From the NCBI GenBank assembly GCA_902510755.1, contig CABXCS010000001.1, positions 62,001 to 126,000 on the forward strand: 64,000 bases of DNA, read 5' to 3'. This DNA is from an uncultured Woeseiaceae bacterium (GTDB taxonomy: Bacteria > Pseudomonadota > Gammaproteobacteria > Steroidobacterales > Woeseiaceae). The notes beneath the pieces are model-generated. The model was given only the letters and a program-made list of their open reading frames with translations, was not told the origin of the DNA and did no database searches. Positions 53,873 through 62,245 of the stretch are shown here, piece by piece (positions within the stretch are counted from its first letter, which is position 1; each line of letters begins with the position of its first letter). Both the position numbers and the translations under genes were made by a program.

Positions 53873-54586
53873 TCATAAGTTCATAAAATTAATCGCTCCA
53901 GCACATAGCATGATAGATGCACCAGCAAAAGTATGAGAATATTTCTCTAAAAACTGTATTTTAAAATATTTTAATCCATGCATACTCAAAAAAACCGCTA
54001 ATAACATAGTCATAAGAGTAACCAAACCAAATACAGTAGCTACCATTATGACAACACCATTACTATTTTGAGCTGCTGGATACATAAATAAAGGAATTAA
54101 TGCTTCACAAGGACCAAGAATAAAGATTACAAACAGAGCCCAAGAAGTAGGATAATTTTTACTTTTAATTAAATGAGGATGCATATGCTCTGCTTCATGT
54201 GAATGCTCATGAGAATGATAAATATCGCCATGTTGATGATAGTGAGTATGGGATTGAGATCGGCCAATCTTTTTTAAACCCCAAATGAAATAAATACCGC
54301 CAAACATTAACAACAGCCATCCTGATAAAATCCCACGTGTTTCCTCTAAATGGATTAATTTTATGAGCTCAGCACCAAAAAAGATTCCAATTGAACCAAT
54401 TACAACTGAACTTAAAACATGCCCAATGCCACAAATTGAGGTAATTCTTAAAGTTTTGCTAAGAGTCCAATTTCTGGCTTTACCCAAAGCAACAAAAACC
54501 AAATAGTGGTCAGGCCCAATCAATGTATGAATAAAAGCTATAGCAGCGGCTGTTGATAATAAAATGTATATTTCACTTGTCAACAT
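53873..54586 (-). CDS. NicO/UreH-type metal transporter with His-rich loop
   Basis: A 237-aa integral membrane protein of about six helices. The first helix ends in the H-x4-5-D-H pattern (His20, Asp26, His27 in FIHTLIGPDHYLV) seen in nickel/cobalt permeases of the RcnA/NicO and UreH groups. A cytoplasmic loop at residues 111-140 is packed with His, a metal-binding trait. Direction of transport is unknown. It shares its last base position with the hydantoinase gene (54586) and lies in the operon with the bicupin, so it may supply metal to these enzymes. Confidence 0.78.
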   Translation of the reverse strand: MLTSEIYILLSTAAAIAFIHTLIGPDHYLVFVALGKARNWTLSKTLRITSICGIGHVLSSVVIGSIGIFFGAELIKLIHLEETRGILSGWLLLMFGGIYFIWGLKKIGRSQSHTHYHQHGDIYHSHEHSHEAEHMHPHLIKSKNYPTSWALFVIFILGPCEALIPLFMYPAAQNSNGVVIMVATVFGLVTLMTMLLAVFLSMHGLKYFKIQFLEKYSHTFAGASIMLCAGAINFMNL

Positions 54587-56082
54587 TAATTCATCTCATG
54601 ATTGATCTTGGTTGGTCTATGCAGATACTTACCTTGAGCAAATCCGACGGTATTCCCATTTTCATATACTAAGTTACCTCGTAAAATAGTAGCTTTTACT
54701 CGACCAGTTAATTCCATCCCTTCAAAAGTTGAATAGCCTTGAATTGACTCAGATTCTTCTGAACGAACTATGAAAGTTTCATCCGGATCAAACAACACCA
54801 AATCAGCATCATAACCTATCGCAATATCTCCTTTGTTCTTAAGTCCATAGCGATCAGCTGGATTTTTTGAAGTAAGTTCTGCCATATGATTTAGTGACAT
54901 TCCTCTTTTTATTCCCTCACTATAAAGTCCAGACAAGAGATACTCGGTGCCACCAAAACCTGATTTAGACACCCAAATATTATTTCCATCATCATGAGCT
55001 GTGTTATTAGTTTTTAATTCTTTTGAGCAACAAGCATGATCGCTCACAACCCAATCTATTTTTTTATCTAAAAGCGCCTCCCATAGGAATTCTACATCTG
55101 CACGAGAGCGTATTGGAGGATTCACCTTAGCATGACAAATAACTGGCGTATCATAATCAAGTAATAAGTGCCCTATTGTAACTTCACGCCGAAAATTTAT
55201 ATGTGGAAAAGTGCTTTGCATCATTAATGCTGCTTCGACTGCTTTTCTCGATGTTAAGTGCAATAAATTAATATTAAGACATTCAGTTTCATAGGCCAAA
55301 TAAGATGCAATCCAAATTGCTAGGCCTTCTGAGTGTGGAGGTCTAGCTGCACTATAAGCTTTCAAACCAGTCAATGTTTTATCCTTTTGAACAATTTTCG
55401 TATAAGCATTGAGAATATCAGCCAACTCACAATGCAAACTAACACTTATTTGATTGGCATATTCAGGGTATTTATGAATTAATTTTGTGACCGCACGCAT
55501 AATAAATTCAAAATGTGCCATATCATAACTATCATCATCACCAATCATTAGAAATTCTTTTTGAGCATTTTGATCAGTTTTACCATGTAAACCATATCCA
55601 CCATAAAACATAAAAATTTTAAATGAACTTACACCATGATTAATTAATAAGGATTCCATTTCATCAATATGCCCACTAGATATCGGGGCTAGATGATAAC
55701 CATAATCAACCCAGTAATTACCAGCTGATTTTTCTAAAACTTCAGGATAAAACTGAGCATAAGGACCGCCTTTATTAAGATAATATTGGCCAGTTCGAAA
55801 ATATGTTAGTGCCGAAGTCACTCCCCCCATTGCCGCAGCTTTACTCTCGGTCCTGGCATCCTGCTCAAGAGGAGAATAAATACCGACATGCATATGCGCG
55901 TCCACTAGCCCTGGAAAAGCCAAGTGATTATTACCATCTATAACCTCAGTTGCTTTATCAACCGAAATATCATCTTCTATTTCACAGAAACGACCCTGAT
56001 GTATACCAATATCTTTTTGTTCTGGACCAGAAGAACCTGGTCTAACTATACGAACATTCTTGATAACTTTATCTATTGCCAT
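54586..56082 (-). CDS. Hydantoinase / dihydropyrimidinase-family cyclic amidohydrolase
   Basis: A 498-aa cytoplasmic binuclear metallohydrolase that opens cyclic amide rings such as hydantoins, dihydropyrimidines or allantoin. The full ligand set is present: His63 and His65 in DAHMHVG, the carbamylated Lys155, His217, His275 and Asp348 in VVSDHACC. The substrate loops differ from textbook dihydropyrimidinases, so the ring compound is unknown. It is preceded by the GntR gene 106 bp upstream and followed immediately by the metal transporter. Confidence 0.9.
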   Translation of the reverse strand: MAIDKVIKNVRIVRPGSSGPEQKDIGIHQGRFCEIEDDISVDKATEVIDGNNHLAFPGLVDAHMHVGIYSPLEQDARTESKAAAMGGVTSALTYFRTGQYYLNKGGPYAQFYPEVLEKSAGNYWVDYGYHLAPISSGHIDEMESLLINHGVSSFKIFMFYGGYGLHGKTDQNAQKEFLMIGDDDSYDMAHFEFIMRAVTKLIHKYPEYANQISVSLHCELADILNAYTKIVQKDKTLTGLKAYSAARPPHSEGLAIWIASYLAYETECLNINLLHLTSRKAVEAALMMQSTFPHINFRREVTIGHLLLDYDTPVICHAKVNPPIRSRADVEFLWEALLDKKIDWVVSDHACCSKELKTNNTAHDDGNNIWVSKSGFGGTEYLLSGLYSEGIKRGMSLNHMAELTSKNPADRYGLKNKGDIAIGYDADLVLFDPDETFIVRSEESESIQGYSTFEGMELTGRVKATILRGNLVYENGNTVGFAQGKYLHRPTKINHEMN

Positions 56083-56097
56083 AATTTACTGTCCAGT

Positions 56098-56114
56098 AAG
56101 TATAAATGATACTT
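56098..56114. promoter_or_regulatory. Inverted repeat AAGTAT-N5-ATACTT upstream of the hydantoinase gene (GntR operator candidate)
   Basis: It lies 16 bp upstream of the hydantoinase ATG and 75 bp downstream of the gntR stop. GTAT/ATAC half-sites are in line with known HutC-type GntR operators (GT-N-TA-N-AC cores). The adjoining regulator gene makes it a reasonable target. Confidence 0.45.
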
Positions 56115-56188
56115 TGATATATCTTTAATACTTTATTATAGTAATAATAAATTGATTTGAGTTAAAACTAAAGAAGAAACAAGATTAT

Positions 56189-56962
56189 TTAATCTAAAGC
56201 CATCACCATGGCATAATTGAACAGTAGTGGGTTATAGACACAATCAATTATATCTATAACTTTACCTTCTTCATCAAATGAATTACGAATAATTGAAAGT
56301 AATGCATCACCTTTTTTTAAGCCTAATTCTTGTGCCACATTCATTGAGGCATTACGGGCACTCAGTGTTTGCTCGACTTTTGTCAATTGAATTCCATTCT
56401 CACGAATAATATTTAACCTTGGTGTATTTTCAAGATTCTCTTTAGTAAAACCTCTAGTTACACCAAGAGTCCAACTAATATAAAAAGCATAGGGTATACC
56501 TTCCTCATTACTTCTAACTCTTGTCACTTTTTTTACAGTCTGTTCTTCAGAAAGACTGAGTTTTAATGCGATCTCATGCGGAGGAACAACTGTCTCAATA
56601 GATATCACTTTAACAATACTATGCATTCCCATTTCAACAAGATTTTCTAACATTCCAATTAAAGGAGCTTTAACTGGTTTTGGCTCATATTGGTATGTAA
56701 CATGCGAACCTTTGCCCCGATATCTGGCAATCAATTTTTCAGAAGCCAATTCATCCATTGCACGTTTAGCAGTTATACGAGAAACCTCGAAAGTCTCAAC
56801 CAGTTTTTGCTCAGTTGGCATCTGAACATCATTGATTAAGGTGCCATCGAGGATGGAATTTTTTAACAACATATATAACTGATGATAGAGTGGCACCCTT
56901 GACATCGGATCATTTTTATTAAGATCCCACTCTTGCCGTAATGTTAATAAATAATCGGTCAT
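56189..56962 (-). CDS. GntR-family transcriptional regulator, HutC subfamily
   Basis: A 257-aa DNA-binding protein. The winged helix-turn-helix spans about residues 25-90, with MPTEQKLVETFEVSRITAKRAMDELASEKLI and the wing RYRGKGSHVTY. A C-terminal UTRA ligand domain follows (IPYAFYISWTLGVTRG to LLSIIRNSFDEEGKVIDIIDC in the last third). HutC-type regulators usually repress catabolic operons until the substrate or an intermediate binds. It is placed between hyuB (26 bp upstream) and the hydantoinase gene on the same strand, so it probably controls this unit. It is the only recognisable transcription factor in the island. Confidence 0.9.
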   Translation of the reverse strand: MTDYLLTLRQEWDLNKNDPMSRVPLYHQLYMLLKNSILDGTLINDVQMPTEQKLVETFEVSRITAKRAMDELASEKLIARYRGKGSHVTYQYEPKPVKAPLIGMLENLVEMGMHSIVKVISIETVVPPHEIALKLSLSEEQTVKKVTRVRSNEEGIPYAFYISWTLGVTRGFTKENLENTPRLNIIRENGIQLTKVEQTLSARNASMNVAQELGLKKGDALLSIIRNSFDEEGKVIDIIDCVYNPLLFNYAMVMALD

Positions 56963-56988
56963 AAACTTGGTATTACCTTCTTAACTTT

Positions 56989-58848
56989 TTATGGCGTTAC
57001 TGGAGGCTCAAGATGAGTCTCTTCCACAGAGCGCGCTTTTATTTCTTCAATGGTACCACCAAAATTAAATAACTCGACGTCACCCCTTTCTTGCTTCATT
57101 TTAGATCGTAATATTTCAGTCGCATCCTCATCAATTTTTCCCTTATCATTCAATACGACCCCATATCGATTTGCCCCATTAGCGGATACTAGACCTCTTA
57201 AATAATCATGTTCAACTAGACCAGGTTCTCTTGCAAAAGGATCACCCCATCCTCCTCCACCCCAAGTATTAAAGTAAAGAATATCTCCTTCCATTACATC
57301 AATACCCTCACATTTTGCTGGTAACCATTCTTCAGATCCATCCTGACGAACTAGTTTTTTTGTAGAGCGCATACCCGGTTCACCGCCATTGACTCCCCAC
57401 GGATAAGTCAACCATCGCTCATCATGTATTGCAATCTGACCTTCGGCTAAAAATTCATAGGCTACTGAAAGGCCATTGCCACCTCTATGTAATCCAGCCC
57501 CGCCAGAGTCCACAATCGGTTCATATTTCACTATTCTCAGAGGAAAATAAGCTTCAATAAATTCATTTGGTACATTGGTGAATCCAGGCCAAAGTGAATG
57601 ACCATCAGGTCCATCACCTATTGGTCGCCCGGGAATTCCACCAAATCCTATCTGGAATAATTGGAACCATTCACCTTTTTTATCATATCCCGAGTAAAAT
57701 AGATGAGGGCTATCTGAAAAGCCAGCTGCATTCATTGCGTCAGGAGCTCCCTGCCCTAGGACCCCCCCCATAACATCAAAGATTCGACCTAATGCATGCG
57801 TTCTTCCGCTCAAGGCAGCTGGGAAATTTGGTTTCAGAAGACTCCCTTGAGGAATGCGAACATCTACCAGATCATAGAAACCATCATTGAATAATATTTG
57901 AGGATCAACTAAGTTAATGGTAAATGAACCAAAAAACATTTTAAACATCTCCTCATTCATATAGAAATTAATTGAACTCTTTGCTTGTGGATCTGTACCT
58001 GAAAAATCAAAAATTGCTAACGGGCGTTCTGCAGTGCCTTCTCGCCACATCTTACATGCAATTTTATATGGTCCTTTACCAACGCCATCATCACAAATAA
58101 AGTCTTCAAAATAAGCTGGTTCCTCAGGAACGATCATATTAATGATAGCTGTCATAGCTTGGAGATTTCGCTCGAGCATGATCTGCATTGTGGTATCAAA
58201 TACCTCATCACCAAATCTGTCAGCGATCTCTATACATCTCTTTGCCGCTGTCCTGCAAGATGCAACCAAAGCATTTAAATCAAATCGATTCCATTCTGAT
58301 GTCCTTACATTATGTAAAATCAGTTCAAGAATATCTTCTTGAAGCACGCCATTTTTATATAATTTTGTTGGTGGAATTCTAATACCTTCTTGATATATTG
58401 TTTCGGCTTTTATTGGAATGGAGCCTGGAACCATCCCTCCATTATCAGACATGTGCCCAAACATCGCAGTCCAAGCAAGATGCCTACCATCTTTAAAAAC
58501 GGGTACTAAAATTATCCAATCAGGAAGATGAGAAACAGCCGCATTGCACATGTATGGATCATTAGTCAGAATGATATCGCCTTCTTTAATTTCATCATCA
58601 TAAGCATCCAAGAATCCATGAATGAATGAACCGAATTGTCCAACGACCATCTTACCCTCTCTATTAGCAACCATCGGAAAACAATCACCTTGCTCTCTTA
58701 TACCTGGGCTCATGGCAGTTCTGAATAGCACAGCATCCATTTCTTCTCGAACATTTCGCAGAGCATTCTCAATAATATCAACAGTTACTGTATCAACATC
58801 CACTCTTTCAAAAGGTGTATTGTTGGTTTCTATAATTTTTGCTGTCAT
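56989..58848 (-). CDS. hyuB: Hydantoinase B / oxoprolinase B-type subunit (HyuB)
   Basis: A 619-aa subunit of the ATP-dependent N-methylhydantoinase / 5-oxoprolinase / acetophenone carboxylase family. It begins with the family's VDIIENALRNVREEMDAVLFRTAMSPGIREQ region (residues 22-52). It also has GDIILTNDPYMCNAAVSHLPDW, the GFGGIPGRPIGDGPDGHS loop and GGAGLHRGGNGLSVAYEF. It pairs with HyuA encoded 12 bp upstream. The complex couples ATP use to ring opening or ketone carboxylation, and the family does not reveal which. Confidence 0.92.
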   Translation of the reverse strand: MTAKIIETNNTPFERVDVDTVTVDIIENALRNVREEMDAVLFRTAMSPGIREQGDCFPMVANREGKMVVGQFGSFIHGFLDAYDDEIKEGDIILTNDPYMCNAAVSHLPDWIILVPVFKDGRHLAWTAMFGHMSDNGGMVPGSIPIKAETIYQEGIRIPPTKLYKNGVLQEDILELILHNVRTSEWNRFDLNALVASCRTAAKRCIEIADRFGDEVFDTTMQIMLERNLQAMTAIINMIVPEEPAYFEDFICDDGVGKGPYKIACKMWREGTAERPLAIFDFSGTDPQAKSSINFYMNEEMFKMFFGSFTINLVDPQILFNDGFYDLVDVRIPQGSLLKPNFPAALSGRTHALGRIFDVMGGVLGQGAPDAMNAAGFSDSPHLFYSGYDKKGEWFQLFQIGFGGIPGRPIGDGPDGHSLWPGFTNVPNEFIEAYFPLRIVKYEPIVDSGGAGLHRGGNGLSVAYEFLAEGQIAIHDERWLTYPWGVNGGEPGMRSTKKLVRQDGSEEWLPAKCEGIDVMEGDILYFNTWGGGGWGDPFAREPGLVEHDYLRGLVSANGANRYGVVLNDKGKIDEDATEILRSKMKQERGDVELFNFGGTIEEIKARSVEETHLEPPVTP

Positions 58849-58860
58849 AACTTACTCCTT

Positions 58861-60921
58861 TTAATTACTTGGATTAATTAATAAATTACCGACACTATCT
58901 ACTTTAGCTTCATGCTTGGGTAATATAACTGTTGTTGAGTCCATTTCCTGAACAATAGCAGGGCCAGGAATCTCCGTACCAATCCCTATCTTATTCCTGT
59001 CAAAAATTGTGGCATCATACCACTCACCTTCAAAATAAAATTTAGTTTCTTGGATAACTGCATCCGCAATACTTGCGCCATCTTCAGCCATCTGTATGTC
59101 TGCCATTCCCTCATTTTTCGCTTTAACTACTGCCCTTAACATCACTATCTCATGATCCTTACCATGTGCAAAAGTAAATAACTGCTCATGCTGGCGATCA
59201 AATTCAGTAGTTAAAACTTGCAATCCATTTTCTCTTAAATCGTCTGTTGAGATCCCCAGTGAAAGTTGGAATGCCTGTCCGGCATAACGAATATCAGCTT
59301 GATAAGCGACCTTCTGCCTTTCTTCAGAAATACCGTCTTTAGCAAAAGAAATACTTGCTCTAGTTTTCAATGATTCAAGCTCACTCAAAAACTCATCTAG
59401 ATTAATATCTTCAACTTTTTTTACATAAGTTTGTGATGCTTCATCTCGTACTTCTGTTGTAGCATCTCCATAAGCACATAAGACACCAGGTCCAGGTGGA
59501 ACTATTACGGGCCAAGCTCCAGTTAAAATTCCTAGTGAATTTGCATGTAAAGGGCCAGCCCCACCAAAGCCTACCAAGGCAAAGTCCCGAGGATCATAAC
59601 CTTGTTCTACTGATACCAATCTTAAAGCCCCCAACATAGATTCGTTTACAATCTTAATAATTCCCTCTGCCGCAGCCATCAGGTCAATATCCATTGCATC
59701 TGCTAAATTTTGAACAACTGCTACCGAACTATCTCGGTCAATTTGCATTGCACCGCCCAATTTGACATCAGATGGTAGGTACCCGAGTACAACATTTGCA
59801 TCACATACTGTTGCTTTGTCCCCACCTTTCTTATAAGCCGCTGGTCCAGGTTCAGCGCCAGCTGATTCTGGGCCTACTCGCAATGCTTTCGTGAGCTCAG
59901 GAACAAATGCAATAGAACCCCCACCTGCACCAACAGTTCTAACATCCACAGCTGGTGCACGGACCGTGACATCCCCCACGCGAGTTTCTCTTTTTACCCG
60001 TGCTTCCCCATTTTGGATAAGAGCCACATCTGTTGAAGTCCCGCCCATATCAAAAGTTAGAATATCTTCAAAACCCCCTCTTCGGCAAAAATACATTGCC
60101 CCAGCTACACCGCCAGCAGGGCCAGATAAGAGTAAATTGACCGGTGATTCAGCTGCAGCTCTTCCAGAAGCCAAGCCTCCATCAGAACGAAGTATCGCAA
60201 GATTTACATCATTCCCCATTATTTCTTGCAGTGAACTTTGTAAATTATTTACATATTTTGATACCTGGGGACGCACATATGAATTAACTACAGTGGTTTC
60301 TGTTCTCTCATACTCTTGCATCTCAGGAACTACCTCACTACTTATAGAGATTGGAATTTCCCCAAGGATTTCTTGCGCGATTTCACGAGCACGGATTTCA
60401 TGAGCTCCATTCACATAAGAATTAATAAAACAGATTGTGAGCGCTTCTATTTCATTTTTATCCAATAATGTCTTTAGATCTTTTTTGAAATTCTTTTCGT
60501 TTAAAGCTGAAACTGTATTACCCTGAGCATCCATCCTTTCATCAGCCTCGATAGTTAATTCCAAAGGAGCAAGTAATGGGGCCTTAATATAACTTACCCA
60601 ACCTCCTAGACCACCAGGGCAGAAAGATCTGGCCACCTGCAGTACCTGTCGATAACCTTTGGTAGTTATTAATCCGACTCTTGCGCCCTTACCAGTTAGC
60701 ACAGCATTTGTTGCCACCGTTGTGCCATGCATAACTTGTGAAACTTTAGTTAAATCAATATCCGACTCACTACAAATACGGTTAACACCATCCAATACAC
60801 CAATTGACGAGTCTTGAGGAGTAGATGGAACCTTTGCTGTATATGTCTGTCCAGAAGATTCATCAACCAACAATAAATCTGTAAAAGTTCCCCCAACGTC
60901 CACACCAAGTCTGAAGTTCAT
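58861..60921 (-). CDS. hyuA: Hydantoinase A / oxoprolinase A-type subunit (HyuA)
   Basis: The 686-aa ATP-binding subunit of the same complex. It has the ASKHA phosphate loop at residues 8-15 (DVGGTFTD), VMHGTTVATNAVL, LLSGPAGGVAGAMYF, the second phosphate motif LTFDMGGTSTDVALI and the C-terminal GFGGAGPLHANSLG. The set matches HyuA rather than an acyl-activating kinase. It lies between the second CoA-transferase gene (23 bp upstream) and hyuB, forming a CoA-transferase-hyuA-hyuB-gntR run. It is one of the best-conserved genes of the island. Confidence 0.93.
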   Translation of the reverse strand: MNFRLGVDVGGTFTDLLLVDESSGQTYTAKVPSTPQDSSIGVLDGVNRICSESDIDLTKVSQVMHGTTVATNAVLTGKGARVGLITTKGYRQVLQVARSFCPGGLGGWVSYIKAPLLAPLELTIEADERMDAQGNTVSALNEKNFKKDLKTLLDKNEIEALTICFINSYVNGAHEIRAREIAQEILGEIPISISSEVVPEMQEYERTETTVVNSYVRPQVSKYVNNLQSSLQEIMGNDVNLAILRSDGGLASGRAAAESPVNLLLSGPAGGVAGAMYFCRRGGFEDILTFDMGGTSTDVALIQNGEARVKRETRVGDVTVRAPAVDVRTVGAGGGSIAFVPELTKALRVGPESAGAEPGPAAYKKGGDKATVCDANVVLGYLPSDVKLGGAMQIDRDSSVAVVQNLADAMDIDLMAAAEGIIKIVNESMLGALRLVSVEQGYDPRDFALVGFGGAGPLHANSLGILTGAWPVIVPPGPGVLCAYGDATTEVRDEASQTYVKKVEDINLDEFLSELESLKTRASISFAKDGISEERQKVAYQADIRYAGQAFQLSLGISTDDLRENGLQVLTTEFDRQHEQLFTFAHGKDHEIVMLRAVVKAKNEGMADIQMAEDGASIADAVIQETKFYFEGEWYDATIFDRNKIGIGTEIPGPAIVQEMDSTTVILPKHEAKVDSVGNLLINPSN

Positions 60922-60944
60922 ATCTATACCCTCTATCTATATTA

Positions 60945-62153
60945 TTAAATTATTGATTTCTTCTTAAGATCACTTAGTTGATCTTTTGAGAGATTTAATA
61001 TTCCCTCATAAATTTCATTATTGTGAGCCCCTAGCTCATCTACACCAGGCCATCTAATTTGGCCTTGTGTTTTTGACATTTTGGGAAATACATTCTGCAT
61101 TTTTAGATCTGGCCATCTCTCAGACGGTACATCGACCAAAGCTTCTCTATCGATAAAATGTGGATCATTGAGCATTTCAGGTGCTCGATAAACTTTTCCG
61201 GCAGGGACGGTATGAAGTTGCATTAACTCTTCCACTTCATCTACATTCCTTGTAGAACACCAATCATTTATTAGCTGATCCAAAGTATCTTGGTTATCTC
61301 CTCTGCTAACATGATCTATAAAACGTTTATCTGAAGCAAGTTCAGGTTGTTGCATAGCATCACATAGACGCTTAAAAATAGTGTCCTGATTGGCCCCAAT
61401 AACTATACTGCCATTCTTACAGTCATAAATATTTGATGGGGCGATATTTGGTAATTTTGATCCTGATCTTTCTCTTATGTGATTACTCACCGTATACTCA
61501 GGAATTGTTGCCTCCATCACTGTTAATACCGATTCATATATAGAGGCATCAATTACTTGCCCTTCACCTGTTTTTTCTCGATGATGTAATGCTGCTAAAG
61601 CTCCCATACATGCATACGTTGCCGCCAAAGAGTCGCCTAAAGATAAACCAGCTCGACTGGGTTTACGATCAGGCTCACCACAAAGATAGCGCATGCCTCC
61701 AACAGCCTCTCCAACCGAAGCATAGCCCGCTCTCTTTGAGTAAGGACCACTTTGTCCGTAACCTGATACTCTAATCATTATTAAACCAGGATTTTGAGCT
61801 GATAACTCATCATAACTCATTCCCCATCTTTCAAGGGTACCCGGTCGGAAATTCTCCAGGACCATGTCAGCCTGAGAAATTAATTTTTTTACTAATTCCT
61901 GTCCTTCTGACTCTCTTAAGTTTGCCGTTATGCATCTTTTGTTTCTCGCACAAACACTCCACCATAAGGGGTAATCACCACGGCCCCATACTCTCATGGG
62001 ATCCCCAGCTCCAGGTGGCTCAACCTTAATTACATCAGCGCCCATATCGGCCATTAATTGTCCGCAAAAAGGTCCTGCAATTAGTTGGCCCAGCTCAATC
62101 ACTCGAACATCATTGAGTGGACCCTCATTAGCAGGCTTTGAATTTTTTGTCAT
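60945..62153 (-). CDS. Family III CoA-transferase (CaiB/BaiF), second copy
   Basis: A 402-aa enzyme with the N-terminal block DVRVIELGQLIAGPFCGQLMADMGADVIKVE (residues 15-45), CITANLRESEGQELVKKL, NFRPGTLERWGMSYDEL and the likely catalytic Asp in LSLGDSLAATYAC. It is only moderately similar to the copy at 47969, so probably specific for another acid. As first gene of the minus-strand unit it may provide the CoA ester for later steps. Its start is 93 bp from rsmI. Confidence 0.9.
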   Translation of the reverse strand: MTKNSKPANEGPLNDVRVIELGQLIAGPFCGQLMADMGADVIKVEPPGAGDPMRVWGRGDYPLWWSVCARNKRCITANLRESEGQELVKKLISQADMVLENFRPGTLERWGMSYDELSAQNPGLIMIRVSGYGQSGPYSKRAGYASVGEAVGGMRYLCGEPDRKPSRAGLSLGDSLAATYACMGALAALHHREKTGEGQVIDASIYESVLTVMEATIPEYTVSNHIRERSGSKLPNIAPSNIYDCKNGSIVIGANQDTIFKRLCDAMQQPELASDKRFIDHVSRGDNQDTLDQLINDWCSTRNVDEVEELMQLHTVPAGKVYRAPEMLNDPHFIDREALVDVPSERWPDLKMQNVFPKMSKTQGQIRWPGVDELGAHNNEIYEGILNLSKDQLSDLKKKSII

Positions 62154-62192
62154 CAGATAATATTACTCATGTATAAAAATTTTTGTCCTATG

Positions 62193-62210
62193 AACATATC
62201 AATATAACTT
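62193..62210. promoter_or_regulatory. Degenerate copy of the GTTATAT motif upstream of the second CoA-transferase gene
   Basis: On the minus strand AAGTTATATTGATATGTT keeps the full left half of the palindrome at 49201 with one change in its centre and a decayed right half. It lies 40-57 bp upstream of the CoA-transferase start, a suitable operator position. Confidence 0.35.
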
Positions 62211-62245
62211 AAGACAATCAACAAATAAGAGATAACAAAAAGTAT

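Larger units (their letters stand above)
28107..62245. other. About 34-kb catabolic island between rnpB and rsmI
   Basis: The genes on both sides (mraZ-rnpB to the left, rsmI-lpoA to the right) form one conserved neighbourhood in Pseudomonas-type genomes. Everything between them here is catabolic, transport or regulatory: two MFS carriers, two family III CoA-transferases, HyuA/HyuB, a hydantoinase, a LeuCD pair, oxidoreductases and VOC proteins. I found no integrase, transposase, tRNA or clear flanking direct repeat, and base composition looks similar to the core by eye. It may therefore be an old insertion or a lineage-specific assembly rather than a recent mobile element. Confidence 0.6.

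Noticed and set aside
59891-60403. A 170-codon plus-strand frame
   Set aside because: It is antisense to hyuA, whose phosphate-loop and GGTSTD motifs are read from the other strand. The Ser/Pro-rich product is typical of a shadow frame.
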